Assembly: GCA_037127315.1 (NCBI GenBank) | Contig: JBBBDQ010000421.1 | Coordinates: 2,967,501 to 3,031,500 of the forward strand | Origin: Ascarosepion bandense | Taxonomy: Eukaryota; Mollusca; Cephalopoda; Sepiida; Sepiidae | DNA: 64,000 nt | Direction of reading: 5' to 3' | Part shown: positions 21,640-32,224 of the stretch, piece after piece | How positions within the stretch are numbered: position 1 is the stretch's first letter | How the letters are laid out: the number at the start of each line of letters is the position of its first letter | Notes under the pieces: model-generated | Database searches by the model: none | Told to the model about the DNA's origin: nothing | What the model saw: the letters and a program-made list of their open reading frames with translations, nothing else | Position numbers and translations under genes: made by a program

Positions 21640-21835
21640 GTTCTTTGATATATCCTGATTCTAACTTTCACATATCCTTGATTTTGATTGTTCTTTCTTC
21701 AGTAGCCTTTTAAACCTTCCTAGTTACTCATATGCTCCGTCCATGGAATTCTCAGAATCCTTCTGCAGAACAACATTCTGTCTTCAAGTTTTCTCTTGAT
21801 CTGTTAAGAAATAATGCAATATAATCTTTCACTCC
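21640..21835 (-). pseudogene. RTE-like LINE C-terminal fragment (R1)
   Basis: The minus strand reads FCRRILRIPWTEHMSN, close to the RRILRISWTEHVSNEEV block of the other RTE-like copies. An RIYQRTKEYRE-like segment follows after stops. The copy is short and frameshifted. Confidence 0.5.
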
Positions 21836-22067
21836 ACCTCGTATTTCTTACTTTTTTCCCCAGCGTTGGTATATAAACAAAAGGGCAGCAGTAGCTATAA
21901 AACTTTCTCAATTTTTTCTTTGTTTACTGTTCCACGACTGTGAAATTTTCTCGTATATATTACTAAAAAAGTTCCTACATCTTTTCTATCTCCTATTGCG
22001 TTTGTTATCTATTAGGCACGAATCAGCCAACATTTTGTTCTGTGTGTTAACCATTTTTATTGCTATA
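21836..22067. other. Unassigned DNA
   Basis: AT-rich flank of Helitron H4. No feature is recognised. Confidence 0.4.
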
Positions 22068-22796
22068 CTAGCAGTATACCCCGGCGTTGCTCGGGTGTAA
22101 TGAAAGCTTTAAAAATAATTTATGGTCCTGGAGCTCAAACTCTTTGGACGTTGGCACAAAAGACTAAAAAGCAATAGTTGTTTCCAGTTAAAGCGAAACC
22201 GTAGACTGAAAGAAAAATGAATGGATGTATGTCAAATTTTGATTTCCTGGTATCGATATCAAATAAGTTTTTTCGTCGTAAACTGAATTCTGAAGGCTAA
22301 ATAAGTCTTCTGATTAAATGGTATCATGGCTGAGACTAAGAACTACAATTATACCTATTTAGAGCAAAACCGAAGCAAAAACTAAAATAAAAGGGCTGAA
22401 AAAATACAGACACACACACACAAACATCTTGCCTTTATATATATATTTATATTATCGATTTTTTTGCAATATTGTAAGAATTGCAACCTTGAAACTTCTG
22501 AATATCGTTTCTTATGTCTTTGTTTATGAGTGTATCAAATTTGATTAAAATCGGACCACTCCTTCTATAACCCGATTTTTTCGATTATCGATTTTCGATA
22601 TTTATCGGGGGTACCTCGACACAAAACCTAGCTAAGAACACTCGCAGACGCTTATAGTACAACTGTGTAAATTTTCAAGAAAACCGGTTCAGTCCATTCG
22701 CAGTCTATAGGTAATAGACACACACACACACACATACACACACACGCACATAAACACGCACACACAGATTAAGTTCCATTTATAAATAAGTTTAGA
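22068..22796 (-). mobile_element. Non-autonomous Helitron H4
   Basis: Complete 729-bp copy. The minus-strand 5' end TCTAAACTTATTTATAAATG finishes at 22796 and is followed by T. The 3' CTAG end is at 22068 and is preceded by A. The hairpin half reads CCCCGGCGTTGCTCGGG here. The internal TA tract is short, and an AC-rich expansion follows the ATAGACTGCGAATGGACTG region. Confidence 0.85.
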
Positions 22797-22942
22797 TGCA
22801 TTGACCCTCTTCATTATTTTTGCTTAATTTAAAATATATTTTATATTCATTATGCACTTCACGCTTTTTTCTTCGAATTTTTCTAATGCTATCAGTTGTT
22901 CCAAATAGTTATATTCCTGGACTTCTTTCAGATTTTCATCCT

Positions 22943-23272
22943 CTAAGCTAATGATGTTTTGCTTTGCCAGATCTTTAAACTAAATATTTCTTTTGTTTCA
23001 CATCTGTTCATTTTGCAATCTACATTAGATCGTTTTTTATATATATTGTTGATGCAAGGGTTACAATCACTTTTCGCACAAACACCCGTAGGAAATACAC
23101 TATTTACGTTATTCGGATTATTGTCTTCATCTTTGTTGCTATACTTACTATGTTTCAGCCGTGTTACGCTACGGCCTTCTTCAGGTACTAGGAATTTTGA
23201 ACCGAACCCTTTATTACTATCACTGGGATATATTATTCTCATTTTATGAGCGAAGCAACTTTTGGTAGCCAT
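22943..23272 (-). CDS. Unrecognised open frame, possibly repeat-derived
   Basis: A 109-residue frame with Cys-containing spacing (GVCAKSDCNPCINN, then CKMNRCE) and many Lys/Asn residues. I do not recognise the family. The DNA at about 23160-23205 on the minus strand reads CTGAAGA, a stem AGGCCGT...ACGGCT, GAAA, which looks like a hammerhead-type core. A related sequence lies in the opposite orientation at 23372-23460. A Penelope-like origin is therefore possible but unproven. It is not a convincing host gene, with no conserved context and low complexity. Confidence 0.3.
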   Translation of the reverse strand: MATKSCFAHKMRIIYPSDSNKGFGSKFLVPEEGRSVTRLKHSKYSNKDEDNNPNNVNSVFPTGVCAKSDCNPCINNIYKKRSNVDCKMNRCETKEIFSLKIWQSKTSLA

Positions 23273-23608
23273 AAGTTATCTCTCTTTAACTTGTCTCTTT
23301 AAATTATTTGTTCACCACTGCTTCTACTGAACATTGATATAAACGTTGGTTAGTTCCAGTGACTTGACCCAAAGAGCAGAAGAAGGCCGTAGCGTACAAC
23401 GGCGCAAAAGTCGTAAACATAGTAGTAAAGATAAGAACAATAGTACAAATAATGTAAATACTACCTCATCTCAGAAATAGAGACAAATAGCCGTAGAAAA
23501 TTTTTTAATCTATCTCCTTTCTCCTTCATACCCGAAAACACTCGAGTTTAGAGCTGCAGTAGGGACCCATTATAGTAGAATGGCAATACTGATCTCAGAA
23601 ACGTATGT

Positions 23609-24097
23609 TGGTTGATTCGTTTTTATGGCATATCAACCTGGGTGGCCATTTATTGCCAAGTACATTTTTATTTATTTATTGCTGATAATAATTTTTCTTT
23701 CAACAATTTATTGTTGTTTTTATATAAGTTTTGTGTCTAGTAATAATTTTTTCGTTTCGAGTATCAAGATTCATTGGAATTTGTTTTTAAGGGCAGGGTC
23801 CCCAAGTCCTACCATTTTATTTAACCCATAACTGGAGGGAAGGGACGGATTAATACCTTTCCCAACGGGACCAGTGCTTAAGTGAATGCAGGGTATTCAA
23901 CTGGAATTCAAACTCGGCTCGCCGATTTCTCTTTCCGAGCCGATATCCACTGCACCACAACGCACATCCGTCACTAAACGCTTACAGTAGTTGCTATTCA
24001 GAAGCGGTCACCCATCGAAGTACTGACCAGGCTCAACGTTGCTTAACTTCGGTTATCGAGCGAGAACTGGTGTATTCCAAGTGATATAGCTGTAAGC
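23609..24097 (-). mobile_element. Chimeric 5S-tRNA SINE (copy 1)
   Basis: 489 bp, minus orientation. In element order it has a 5S rRNA-like head (24097 to about 23981, with CGAAGTTAAGCAACGTTGAG and GTCAGTACTTCGATGGGTGA). A tRNA-like unit follows (about 23970-23905, with GCAGTGGATATCGGC and an altered B-box GAGTTTGAATTCC). Then comes a short segment shared with family S, and a distinct about 200-bp 3' part ending in an AACCAACATA tail. It is bounded by a 13-bp target duplication with one mismatch, CAGAAACGTATGT (23596-23608) and CAGAAACATATGT (24098-24110). The 5S internal promoter boxes remain legible. Confidence 0.85.
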
Positions 24098-24204
24098 CAG
24101 AAACATATGTAGTCTTGGTAGAGAACATATTTGAACTGTAATTAATGTTCGCTTGTAACAATTTCAGGTTAGCTTTGCGGATGTTGACGAAATACAATCC
24201 AGCC

Positions 24205-24640
24205 TGAGTATGTAATGAATGTTAGACAATATCATCGAAGATGAAAGAAAAACTTGAAGCAACTGCAATGTGGTTCTACAGAAGGATGTTTCGGATATCA
24301 TGAACCGAGCATGTGAGCAATGACGAGGTTTTGGAAAGGATGGAAACGAAAAGGAAATTAATACTGAGCATCAGGAAGAGACAACTAAAGTTCCTGGGGC
24401 ATGCAATGAGGAAGGAGGTTTTGGAGAACCTGATACTAACAGGCCAAATAGAGGGAAAGAGAGACAGGAGAAAGCAGCGGATAATATATTTGAAGAACCT
24501 GATCAGGTGTATGACGGAACGAGGGTTGCATGGTGCAACAGGAGAAAGCGTGCTAAGAGCCACCAGGGATAGGGAGATGTGGAAAGCCATGATTGTCTAC
24601 GTCCTGAAAGGACATGGCACATAAAAGAAGACGAAATGAG
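24205..24640 (+). pseudogene. RTE-like LINE C-terminus (R2)
   Basis: The 103-residue frame at 24313-24624 reads NDEVLERMETKRKLILSIRK, then RQLKFLGHAMRKEVLENLIL and RATRDREMWKAMIVYVLKGH. Just upstream, across a stop, MWFYRRMFRIS is visible. This is the conserved C-terminal region of RTE-type endonuclease-reverse transcriptases. The copy ends with the ACATAAAAGAAGACG tail shared by the other RTE copies. Strong 5' truncation leaves no RT or endonuclease. The frame itself is almost free of stops, so it is relatively young. Confidence 0.75.
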
Positions 24641-25345
24641 AATGATTAGAAACGAGTAGCTATACTGAAGATGTGATAGCACACTGGTTTACTCTGTGCT
24701 TCAGCCGAGAACAACTCTGAAGATCTTTAAACTTTCTGTATTCAAAGCCCAATTGCAGTTCAATTTTGGTTGATATATTACGAAATGTCATGAATTTAGC
24801 AACAATTTTACTTTTTATTCTTGATTCACTTAATAAAAGTCATTGTTCGTCGGTTGTGATAACATATTCATAAGTTTGTTTTATTTTGTGAGGAGAAGAA
24901 CGTTTCTGAACGTGGACAATATTTCTTTATGCATTTGCATGCGGAACCTTTTCAGCTGGCTTTGAAATGTCTCATATGGTATATAAAAGATATTAAAACG
25001 CTTGAGCGGTAGCATAAGTAATTGCATGCCATGTAAACTTTAAAAACACGTCTAAGAGTTCTCAAACATTGAAGTAAGATGGAAGCTTTTGCATCTACCA
25101 TCGAACATGAATCTTCAAAGATTCTCTTGAATCTCTGAAAACTGCCACGTGCTATTTACGCTTGTCATTCCGCTTGATTGTAATATTTGGTTAAAGCCCA
25201 ATGTAAGTGGTCAGGATTTTACGTTCCTTCTCACTTGTTATTGCCGCATACTGGAGATAAGTATTTTGCAAGAGGATTACCGAAATAGCGTAGGGCTTCG
25301 ACACCGTCGACACATACATTATCAAGTACTCGATAATCGGCTGAA
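24641..25345. other. Unassigned DNA
   Basis: No gene or repeat is recognised. AT-rich. Confidence 0.4.
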
Positions 25346-26077
25346 TCTAAACTTATTTATAAATGGAACGTTGTCTGTGTGTGTCTGTGTGTGTGTCTGT
25401 GTGTGTGTGTCCGTTACCTATAGACTGCGAAAGGGATGAACCGATTTTCTTGAAAATTTACACAGTTGTACTATAAGGGTCTGCGAGTGTTCTTAGCTAG
25501 GTTTTGTGTCGAGGTACCCCTGATAAATATTGAAAATTGAAAAAATCGGGTTATAGAAAGAGTGGTCCGATTTTAATCAAATTTGATACTCATAGACAAA
25601 GACATAAACGATATTCAGAAGTTTCAAGGTTGCAGTTCTTACAATAGTGTAGAAAATCGATAATATATATATATATATATCGATACTATATATTTATAAA
25701 AGGCAAGATGTTTGTGTGCTTGTCTGTATGTCTGTATTTTTTTCAGCCCTTTTATTTTAGTTTTTGCTTCGGGTTTGGCTCTAAGTAGGTATATTTGTAG
25801 TTCTTAGTCTCAGCCATGATACCATTTACACAGAGGATTTATTTAGCCTTCAAAATTCAGTTTACGACGAAAAAAACTTATTTGGATATCGATACCAGGA
25901 AATCAAAATTTGACTTACATCCATTCATTTTTCTTTTAGCCTACTTTTTCGCTTTAACTGGAAACAACTCTTGCTTTTTAGTCTTTCGTGCCAACGTCCA
26001 AAGAGTCTGAGCTCCAGGACCATGGATTAGTTTTAAAGCTTTCATTACAATCGAGCAACGTCGGGCTATACTGCTAG
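25346..26077 (+). mobile_element. Non-autonomous Helitron H5
   Basis: Complete 732-bp copy with TCTAAACTTATTTATAAATG start (after A) and CTGCTAG end (before T). The hairpin is mutated (ATCGAGCAACGTCGGG). It contains an internal TA tract near 25662-25680 and a TG expansion near the 5' end. Confidence 0.85.
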
Positions 26078-26130
26078 TCTGCAATAATTATATGATTCTG
26101 TTTAAATGCGCTCAAAATCTTTAAAAAAAA

Positions 26131-26165
26131 GAAAACGTGTTAGAATCTCATTCTAACACGTTTTC
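26131..26165. repeat. Perfect 16-bp hairpin with 3-nt loop
   Basis: Arms GAAAACGTGTTAGAAT and its exact complement around CTC. Confidence 0.95.
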
Positions 26166-27060
26166 ATTTTTATTAAAGTTTCTTCAAATGCAAAGAAAAT
26201 AATAAAAAAAAGAAAAAGAACATTATACTAGAATGTTGTGATTTGGGGTTAATTCTTATTGGTTTTTATATATATCACGGGTATTAAATAACAGATAGTT
26301 ATTTTCAAATGTATGTGCGTGGGATATCTTGGATGGTAATGTGTATAATAGTGTATGTGTATGGTTGTAGAGACACGCTTGTCTGTATAGGTGTATGTTG
26401 GACGTAACTTTGGTTAATATATATGAGTGTGTGAATATTAATAAAAGTGGCACGCGAGCTAAAGCAATGGACAATTTTTTAATATATGTGTGAGGAATGT
26501 TTTGTAAGGCAAAGTGCTTGTTTTAATCACCCAGGCAGACAAGGGTTTCTACATGAACATACACATGTTCTATCACTAAACACCCACATGCTGATCACTA
26601 CTTAAATTTTCATGAGTTCGTTCGGCCGCCCAATGACTGTATACGAAATACAGATGACAGTTTAAATTATAACTGGCTGAAGAAGCGGCAAGAGTCTGTA
26701 ATGTTATCCGTCCTGTCCTGGCATCTTGAATTCCCTTATTTTCCCACTACCATGCAACTGCTTCCCTCAGGCCTTTCTATAAATATTTCGAATGTAGTTG
26801 TTTTAATGAGCTCTACTTCTTAGTAACACGACCACATGAATATAAGTGATTTACTAGATTGGCAAAAAAAGTCTCAACATTTTACTGTTGTTCTACTAAG
26901 ATGTAACTGTAAGTTCCATTCTAATTCAATTCTAATTGTTCCTGTTCTCGAACACAAAAAAATTATGGTACGTCAAGTCAATCGTCCTCTTTTGTCAGCC
27001 TAAATCCGATTTTTTTATTGTTCTTTTTCCTCACTAAATTAAACCTTGTATTATCGCCTT
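26166..27060. other. Unassigned DNA
   Basis: AT-rich, with a short minus-strand frame at 26256-26474 of no recognised family. Confidence 0.4.
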
Positions 27061-27066
27061 AAAGTT

Positions 27067-27138
<72 letters not shown>

Positions 27139-27140
27139 TT
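27061..27140. repeat. (CA)n(TA)n microsatellite
   Basis: About 60 bp of CA followed by a short TA run. Confidence 0.97.
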
Positions 27141-27257
27141 AATCCGAATGGATAATCAGGTAGGTAAATCCCAAAAACTCGATCCTAATTAATATTAATT
27201 TTATTAATATTAAAATTGATCAAGGTGGAGGGCTCAATGCAAATATTATATTCCAAT

Positions 27258-27374
27258 AAAAAATGTTTAAATTAGTTGAATATCCATTTCTACGAGGACT
27301 TCCTTGCGTCTTCAGCAACGAATATAGGCAGTCTTCGTAGAAATGACTATTCAACGAATGTGAACATCGAAATT
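27258..27374. repeat. Inverted repeat, about 50-bp arms
   Basis: The left arm includes AGTTGAATATCCATTTCTAC, and the right arm its complement with a few mismatches. The centre is near GCGTCTTCAGCAACG. The two arms encode similar peptides on opposite strands (HFYEDFL / HFYEDCL). It is followed by a TA tract. Confidence 0.8.
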
Positions 27375-27375
27375 T

Positions 27376-27380
<5 letters not shown>

Positions 27381-27430
<50 letters not shown>
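27381..27430. repeat. (TA)n microsatellite
   Basis: About 50 bp of TA. Confidence 0.97.
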
Positions 27431-27431
<1 letters not shown>

Positions 27432-27599
27432 TCTTGTCTTTGCATATTTTTGGTTGGTGAGATAGTTCGGTAATTCTGAATTGATGCAAGTCGCCAGTCT
27501 TTCAGCTCGAATGGAAGTCAGAATGTCTACTTATTTGGTAACTTGTTGAAGCACAAGCATCCTAGTGTGCCTTTCACCCCATTTTCATTTGTGCATTAT

Positions 27600-27949
27600 T
27601 AAGATAATCGTGAAATAACATTTAACTCTGAACAAGATTATTGGCCGTCTTTCTTCAATAATCAATTGTGGGTCATCGTCACGTTGAAACGTCTAGTGAC
27701 GCCCCAAAACAGATTTCAAGCACTTTGTTTTATATTATTTTTATGAATAACCAAAAACTTATCTTTAATCATAATACCTTGTACTTTCACTAGTTCTCCT
27801 GATCCAGAAACAGCAAAATATCCCCGAAGCATAATGTTCCTATTACCATGCTTAATTGTAGGGAGGGTATTTTTTGTTTGTGAGCTTTATTCACTTTCGT
27901 CTATATATAACGAAAGTTCATGCGAACAAATAATTTTAGTTTGGTTTCA
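27600..27949 (-). pseudogene. Tc1-like transposase, catalytic part
   Basis: Continues the N-terminal half after the insertion. It starts LDETKLKLFVR, where the D-E-T-K is the first catalytic Asp. It then reads KVNKAHKQKNTLPTIKHGNR, GYFAVSGSGELVKVQGIMIK and, in another frame, TFQRDDDPQ, corresponding to the FQQDNDPKH motif with the second catalytic Asp. The third acidic residue (E of PIE) was not found before the sequence degenerates near 27600. The family normally carries DD34E. The order and spacing show both halves belong to one gene. Confidence 0.75.
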
Positions 27950-27958
27950 TCTAACTAT

Positions 27959-28614
27959 CAGTCAGTTAAGTGCCATACGTGATACACGCTTGGGCGATCA
28001 TGTCTCGATTGAATTTGTGACCGAGTAAAATCTTACCATGGCTCTTTTTAAATTGGAAACAAATAAAAAATGATTGAAGCCAAAAAATAGAAGACGAAGG
28101 TAACAAAAACATGATTGTCATGAAATGCCTGACAATATATTTTGCCGACATAAAGTCATAAAAATAAATAAATAAAAGCGTTCTGAATTTCTGATTTATG
28201 ATTGCAGAATGTGTCTGTATATATTTCAACTGATTTAGGTTCGCGCGTGCAAGGGTAATCATAGACTCATGCTTATTTTCAAGGGAGTTTGTATCTTTCT
28301 TAAAGTCTGTCAGTCAGTTAAGTGTCATACGTAATACACGCTTTGGCGATCATGTCTCCAAAGAGACATGACTGACTGGGCAGAAGATTATCCCGCAGTA
28401 GGTTGCCATTACTTTCTGCGGTAGACTGGTTGCCAGCCAAGGCTATAGATTCCAATCTGTCCTGTTATTTAACCCATAACTGGAGGGAAGAGACGGATTA
28501 ATACCTTTCCCAAGGGTATTTGCACGTAAGTGAATGCGAGGAATTTAACTGATATTCGAACTCACCTTCCCAATTTTTCGTTCCGAGTCGATATCCACTG
28601 TACCACAACGCACT
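27959..28614 (-). mobile_element. Composite SINE insertion (SINE S4 + flank + second SINE tail)
   Basis: 656 bp inserted as one unit, because a 9-bp duplication TCTAACTAT flanks the whole block. In element order it has a full family-S SINE (28614-28309), then about 300 bp homologous to 15140-15456, then only the last about 50 bp of a family-S SINE (28008-27959). The layout fits a SINE transcript that read through into its 3' flank and was reinserted using a downstream SINE-type tail. A longer composite family is the alternative. Confidence 0.75.
28309..28614 (-). mobile_element. tRNA-derived SINE, family S (copy S4)
   Basis: Full-length copy inside the composite insertion, with tRNA-like head at the right end, the GGCAACC/TACTGCGGGATAATC body block and the TCAGTCAGTTAAG 3' end. 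Confidence 0.8.
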
Positions 28615-28623
28615 TCTAACTAT

Positions 28624-29060
28624 AAATTCCAATATTTATTTCCATATTCTAGATGGCTTCTAGCATAAGCTAATTTGCATTTTAGGTTTTTAGCCTTAAG
28701 CAAAGGAATTTTCTTTGTATGACAAAGTTGAAGTCCTACTAGATGAAAGAATCTAGTGGCTGCCTTTGTTGATAAATTCAACTTTGATGTATTTACATAA
28801 TTGACAATGTTCTTTGTGGTTAAACGAGGATTCTTCGAAACATCTCCATTTTTCTTTCTAATTTACAGAAATTAACAGTTTTCTGTTAATCTTTAATTGA
28901 TTCTCTGTACAACGAGTCCCGTTGTACCGCTAGATAATACTACGAATTGTTGTTCTAGTCATATTTAAACGCTTACAAAGTTTTGCATGTCCAGCATTTT
29001 GTTTGTACATATCAATCTTTATTCGGAGCTTCTTGCCAAGTTCAATTGTCTTTGACATGG
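28624..29060 (-). pseudogene. Tc1-like transposase, N-terminal half
   Basis: Reads MSKTIELGKKLRIKIDMYKQ, then HAKLCKRLNMTRTTIRSII (helix-turn-helix). After stops it gives NPRLTTKNIVNYVNTSKLNL and PLLKAKNLKCKLAYARSHLE followed by YGNKYWN. These are successive landmarks of Tc1 transposases: paired-like DNA-binding domain, then the RL..TT...L segment, then the K...R...A..H....W leading to the first catalytic Asp. Stops and frameshifts make it inactive. The frame stops exactly where the insertion begins. Confidence 0.8.
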
Positions 29061-29317
29061 TTGCAAAACAAATAAGTTATCGTAGTACATGACACTCACG
29101 TATTGTCTTGTTTATTTCCTTTTGGTTGTTATAGGATCAGGTCAGTACTATTTCATTTTCAAAGGGCCTTTGTATTAAATATCAAATTAAAGAAAAACGT
29201 TTCAAATGCAATAGAGTAATATTTATTTTCATAATTTCTATAAAGGAGACCTAGTAATTTTGGACTGCACCAAGCTTTTAGAAACATAAATATAATAGAT
29301 AGGAAATTCTAAAAATT

Positions 29318-29915
29318 TCACATACTGCTGCCACATCTGGTCGGGTGCCCCTGCTACTCTTCTCGGGCTTCTTGACAAAATACAACGGAGAATCTGTAAT
29401 GTGATTGATACTGACTTGGCAGACCTGCTGCAACCGGCGTGACGTGGGTTCCCTGTGCCTCTTCTATAAATACTTTCACGGCTTCTGCTTCTATGAACTT
29501 AGATCATTGGTGCCGCCCAGATACGAATTTATACGAGATACTAGATTAGCAACTAGGTCCCACCTTTTTATAGTGAAACAGATAAGATGTAACCGTAATT
29601 TCTACTCCAACATCTTTTCTCGCGCTTTCCGCCTGTGGAATTCCCTTCCACATGCCTGCTTCTCCGACAGCTACAATCTCCAGGAGTTTAAATGTAAGGT
29701 CAATAGACACCTCCTAACACACTAACTTGCATCTATTCTCTCAAACACTTTCACCATCTAACCAACCCTCATTCCCGGTATCCTTACCCGTCTATCACCT
29801 TCCTTCTGACATTTCCTATCTCTAACCATCCTTTCTCATCACTTTCCCCCCTATGTAACCCCTGCGCAATAGTGGCAGTGGAATGCCTTGCTCGGGGTGA
29901 AACGATTAAAAAAAT
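29318..29915 (+). mobile_element. Jockey/CR1-like LINE 3' end (J3)
   Basis: Plus-strand copy. The frame 29405-29725 reads SLCLFYKYFHGFCFYELRSL, VPPRYEF and FRLWNSLPHACFSDSYNLQE, parallel to J2. It ends with the 'TGGCAGTGGAATGCCTTGCT' block and GGTGAAACGATTAAAA. Strong 5' truncation leaves no RT. Confidence 0.8.
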
Positions 29916-31268
29916 ATTCAAATATTAATAAGGAATCAACATATTGTAAATTCAGTACGAAAGGGATCAGTAGGAAAAGTAAACGTCGATGGATAAGTGC
30001 AGATGTAATTTCGAATGTTAATTTCCAAAACGCGAAAATTTTCTCCACTTAGAAAATTGAACGCAACATAATCACCCTCCATTTAATACTGATATCTGGC
30101 CTTGTGTTAGACTAAATCTGACATTATTAAATATTTACCAAATATTTTGTAAGACAGAAATTCAAAAGCGATATCTTTTTCAAGAATGTGAGTTCAAGAA
30201 CTCGACATTAGTATTTGCTAAATTTTCACCTCCCTTGTCACACAGAATTGCGTCTATTTTTACCGAGACTTTGAAAATCAGAGACAAAACGTGTCCACTT
30301 AACACTGTATGCTTCCCCTGTCTCTATTCCTGGACAACACAAAGATGAATACATAAGTCCCGGGGAAATTTTTCATATTTATAATGTTGAGTTCATTTAA
30401 CAGCTGAAGCCAACCAGTATAAAGGCTTCTATCCGGAAAAAAAATCGATTGCCTTATTGATCATTGTGACAAGCAAGGAAAGGTCACTTTTAGTTTTAGT
30501 TTTATTTATTTATTTATTTTTCCTTCACGAACAAAACTAAAAAAGTCAGGATTATTAGAGGCGCAGAAGTTTTCATTCTATCTGACCTCTCTCCAAGTCC
30601 GAAAAAAAAAGTTTCTGAATAGAATTGTGATGCTAATGTCATGATTTATCGTTTGCATACAATAAATATTCGATTGGCCGACTGAACAGTTAGCATTACT
30701 TGGTAATTTTTTGCTCAAAACAGTTTTATCAGTAAAATAGATTTCTCAAATATTACTCTTCTAATTATTGATGGGGTTTCCTTTCTAAACTTTTGTTAAA
30801 GGTTGTGCAGAATATTAGCATTTTAGTTAAATTCCCTTAACCAAGATGGAATTTTTGACTTTCCACATATCCTATTTATTTTTCCCGACTTACATGTTCT
30901 ATTTCTTTTAATTGTTGTTACTGTTGGAAGTCTTCAAGTCGTGTTATTTCTGCAATTTGGTAATGTGATTTGTTTGTGATTCCGAAGAGCCAATCAACGA
31001 GAATAATGAAGAGTGGTCCCCTTTAAGAACTACAGTGTTGGTTAGCTTGAAAAAATTGTTTCAAATAAAAACGCCTTCATTTTTAATGGCGCGTTTACTT
31101 GATAGAAGAAAAAGCAAAAAAAAAAAAACAAAACAAAAAAAACCAGAAAGACAGGCTGCAGCACCCAAAGCAGGAGGCAAGAGAACTAATTCTACCATTG
31201 AAGCAAGTATACCATTGCTCTTTAACCCACTACTTGTTATTTCTACCTTTCTAAGATTGATCAGTGCT
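29916..31268. other. Unassigned DNA
   Basis: No recognisable gene. Poly-A-rich near 31108-31145. The open frame across 31035-31397 runs from this low-complexity stretch into a 5S SINE and is not taken as a gene. Confidence 0.4.
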
Positions 31269-31280
31269 ACAAACGAGATC

Positions 31281-31566
31281 TGTCTACGGCTATATCGTGT
31301 TGAATACGCCGGTTCCCGTCCGATCACCGAAGTTAAGCAACATCGAGACTGGTCAGTATTTAAATGGGTGACCATTTGGGGATACCAGGTGCTGTAAACG
31401 TAAGGACCAAGAATAGTCCACCGGTCCTCCAGGTTTGGGGGTTGGATGCATGGCTAACAACCCTGCCCCGTAAAAACAGCTGGTTACAGAAACAGCAACA
31501 AAAAGTTGCTGCCCTATGCACCATCTGGGTGTGATGGATAAATGATGATGATGATGATGATGATGA
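31281..31566 (+). mobile_element. 5S rRNA-derived SINE with target-site duplication
   Basis: It begins with a nearly full 5S rRNA-like sequence (31282-31401): GTCTACGGCTATATC start, CCGATCACCGAAGTTAAGC and CAGTATTTAAATGGGTGACC, the internal control region. A body follows (TTTGGGGGTTGGATGCATGG, AACAACCCTGCCCCGTAAAA). The end is a (GAT)n tail. An exact 11-bp duplication ACAAACGAGAT lies at 31269-31279 and 31566-31576. It lacks the tRNA unit of the chimeric SINEs, so it is a separate family. Confidence 0.9.
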
Positions 31567-31822
31567 CAAACGAGATTTGAAATTGTAATCTGAGCTCATT
31601 GCAGTTTTCGTATATATAACTGATTGTTACCATGCATTGTCGATATTTTATATTTTTAATTTCACGCATGTACGTCATTTGTTTCTTATTATGTCGCCTG
31701 CACAGTGTAGCGTCAGTTGGGCATCTTCTTTTGGCAAAAGAAGACAATGACGCAATTCCCTTTTTTTAAAAGAATTTATTGCATGGCATTTGCGCCGAAA
31801 ACTGTAGTATGACCATTTCTGA

Positions 31823-31987
31823 ATGGATGCAAATTTGAGTACAGCGCATAGGATCTGGAGGGATTTAGATGAGTTTAATGGTGATTACGAAGGTAGGGCA
31901 GCTCGAAAAAATACTCTGATCATTATGATTAGAAAAGAACTACCAGACTCAACACGGATGCCTACATTAAGGGTCTTAATCAAATAA
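31823..31987 (+). CDS. Small unrecognised open frame
   Basis: 54 codons from ATG to TAA, with a balanced composition (a run reading AHRIWRDLDEFNGDYEGRAA) unlike the low-complexity frames nearby. I do not recognise it. It may be a piece of an unknown transposon protein. There is no supporting context. Confidence 0.2.
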   Translation: MDANLSTAHRIWRDLDEFNGDYEGRAARKNTLIIMIRKELPDSTRMPTLRVLIK

Positions 31988-32224
31988 TTCAGTCGGAGCA
32001 ATGATCGCTATGCTTGCAGAACTGTTCGGACGAGGAATGGCCATGATATGAATGAACAGTCATAGTTGAAATCAAGAAAGGAAAAAAAGAAAAAAATATT
32101 TCCAACAAAAATCAAAATCAGATCTTTTTTCACTCCCTTCTTCACTTTGTAAGGCTTTCAACAAACAAACCACCGAATCCGTCTCATCAAGATTTTTATT
32201 GCTATTTTTGTCTGCTTCCTTGAA

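Larger units (their letters stand above)
27600..29270 (-). mobile_element. Tc1-like transposon relic split by a 656-bp insertion
   Basis: Minus-strand Tc1 element. The 5' side near 29245-29270 has an inverted-repeat-like end (GCAGTCCAAAATTACTAGG). The transposase begins near 29058 with MSKTIELGKKLRIKIDMYKQ. The coding sequence is interrupted between 28615 and 27958 by a SINE-bearing block flanked by a 9-bp duplication TCTAACTAT (27950-27958, 28615-28623). No matching second inverted repeat was found on the left. Confidence 0.8.

Noticed and set aside
31035..31397. 120-residue frame ending in a 5S-like sequence
   Set aside because: It runs through an A-rich stretch into a 5S SINE, so it is not a coherent protein.
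31282..31401. Functional 5S rRNA gene
   Set aside because: It has substitutions relative to animal 5S, is not in a tandem array, has a SINE body and tail, and is flanked by a target-site duplication.
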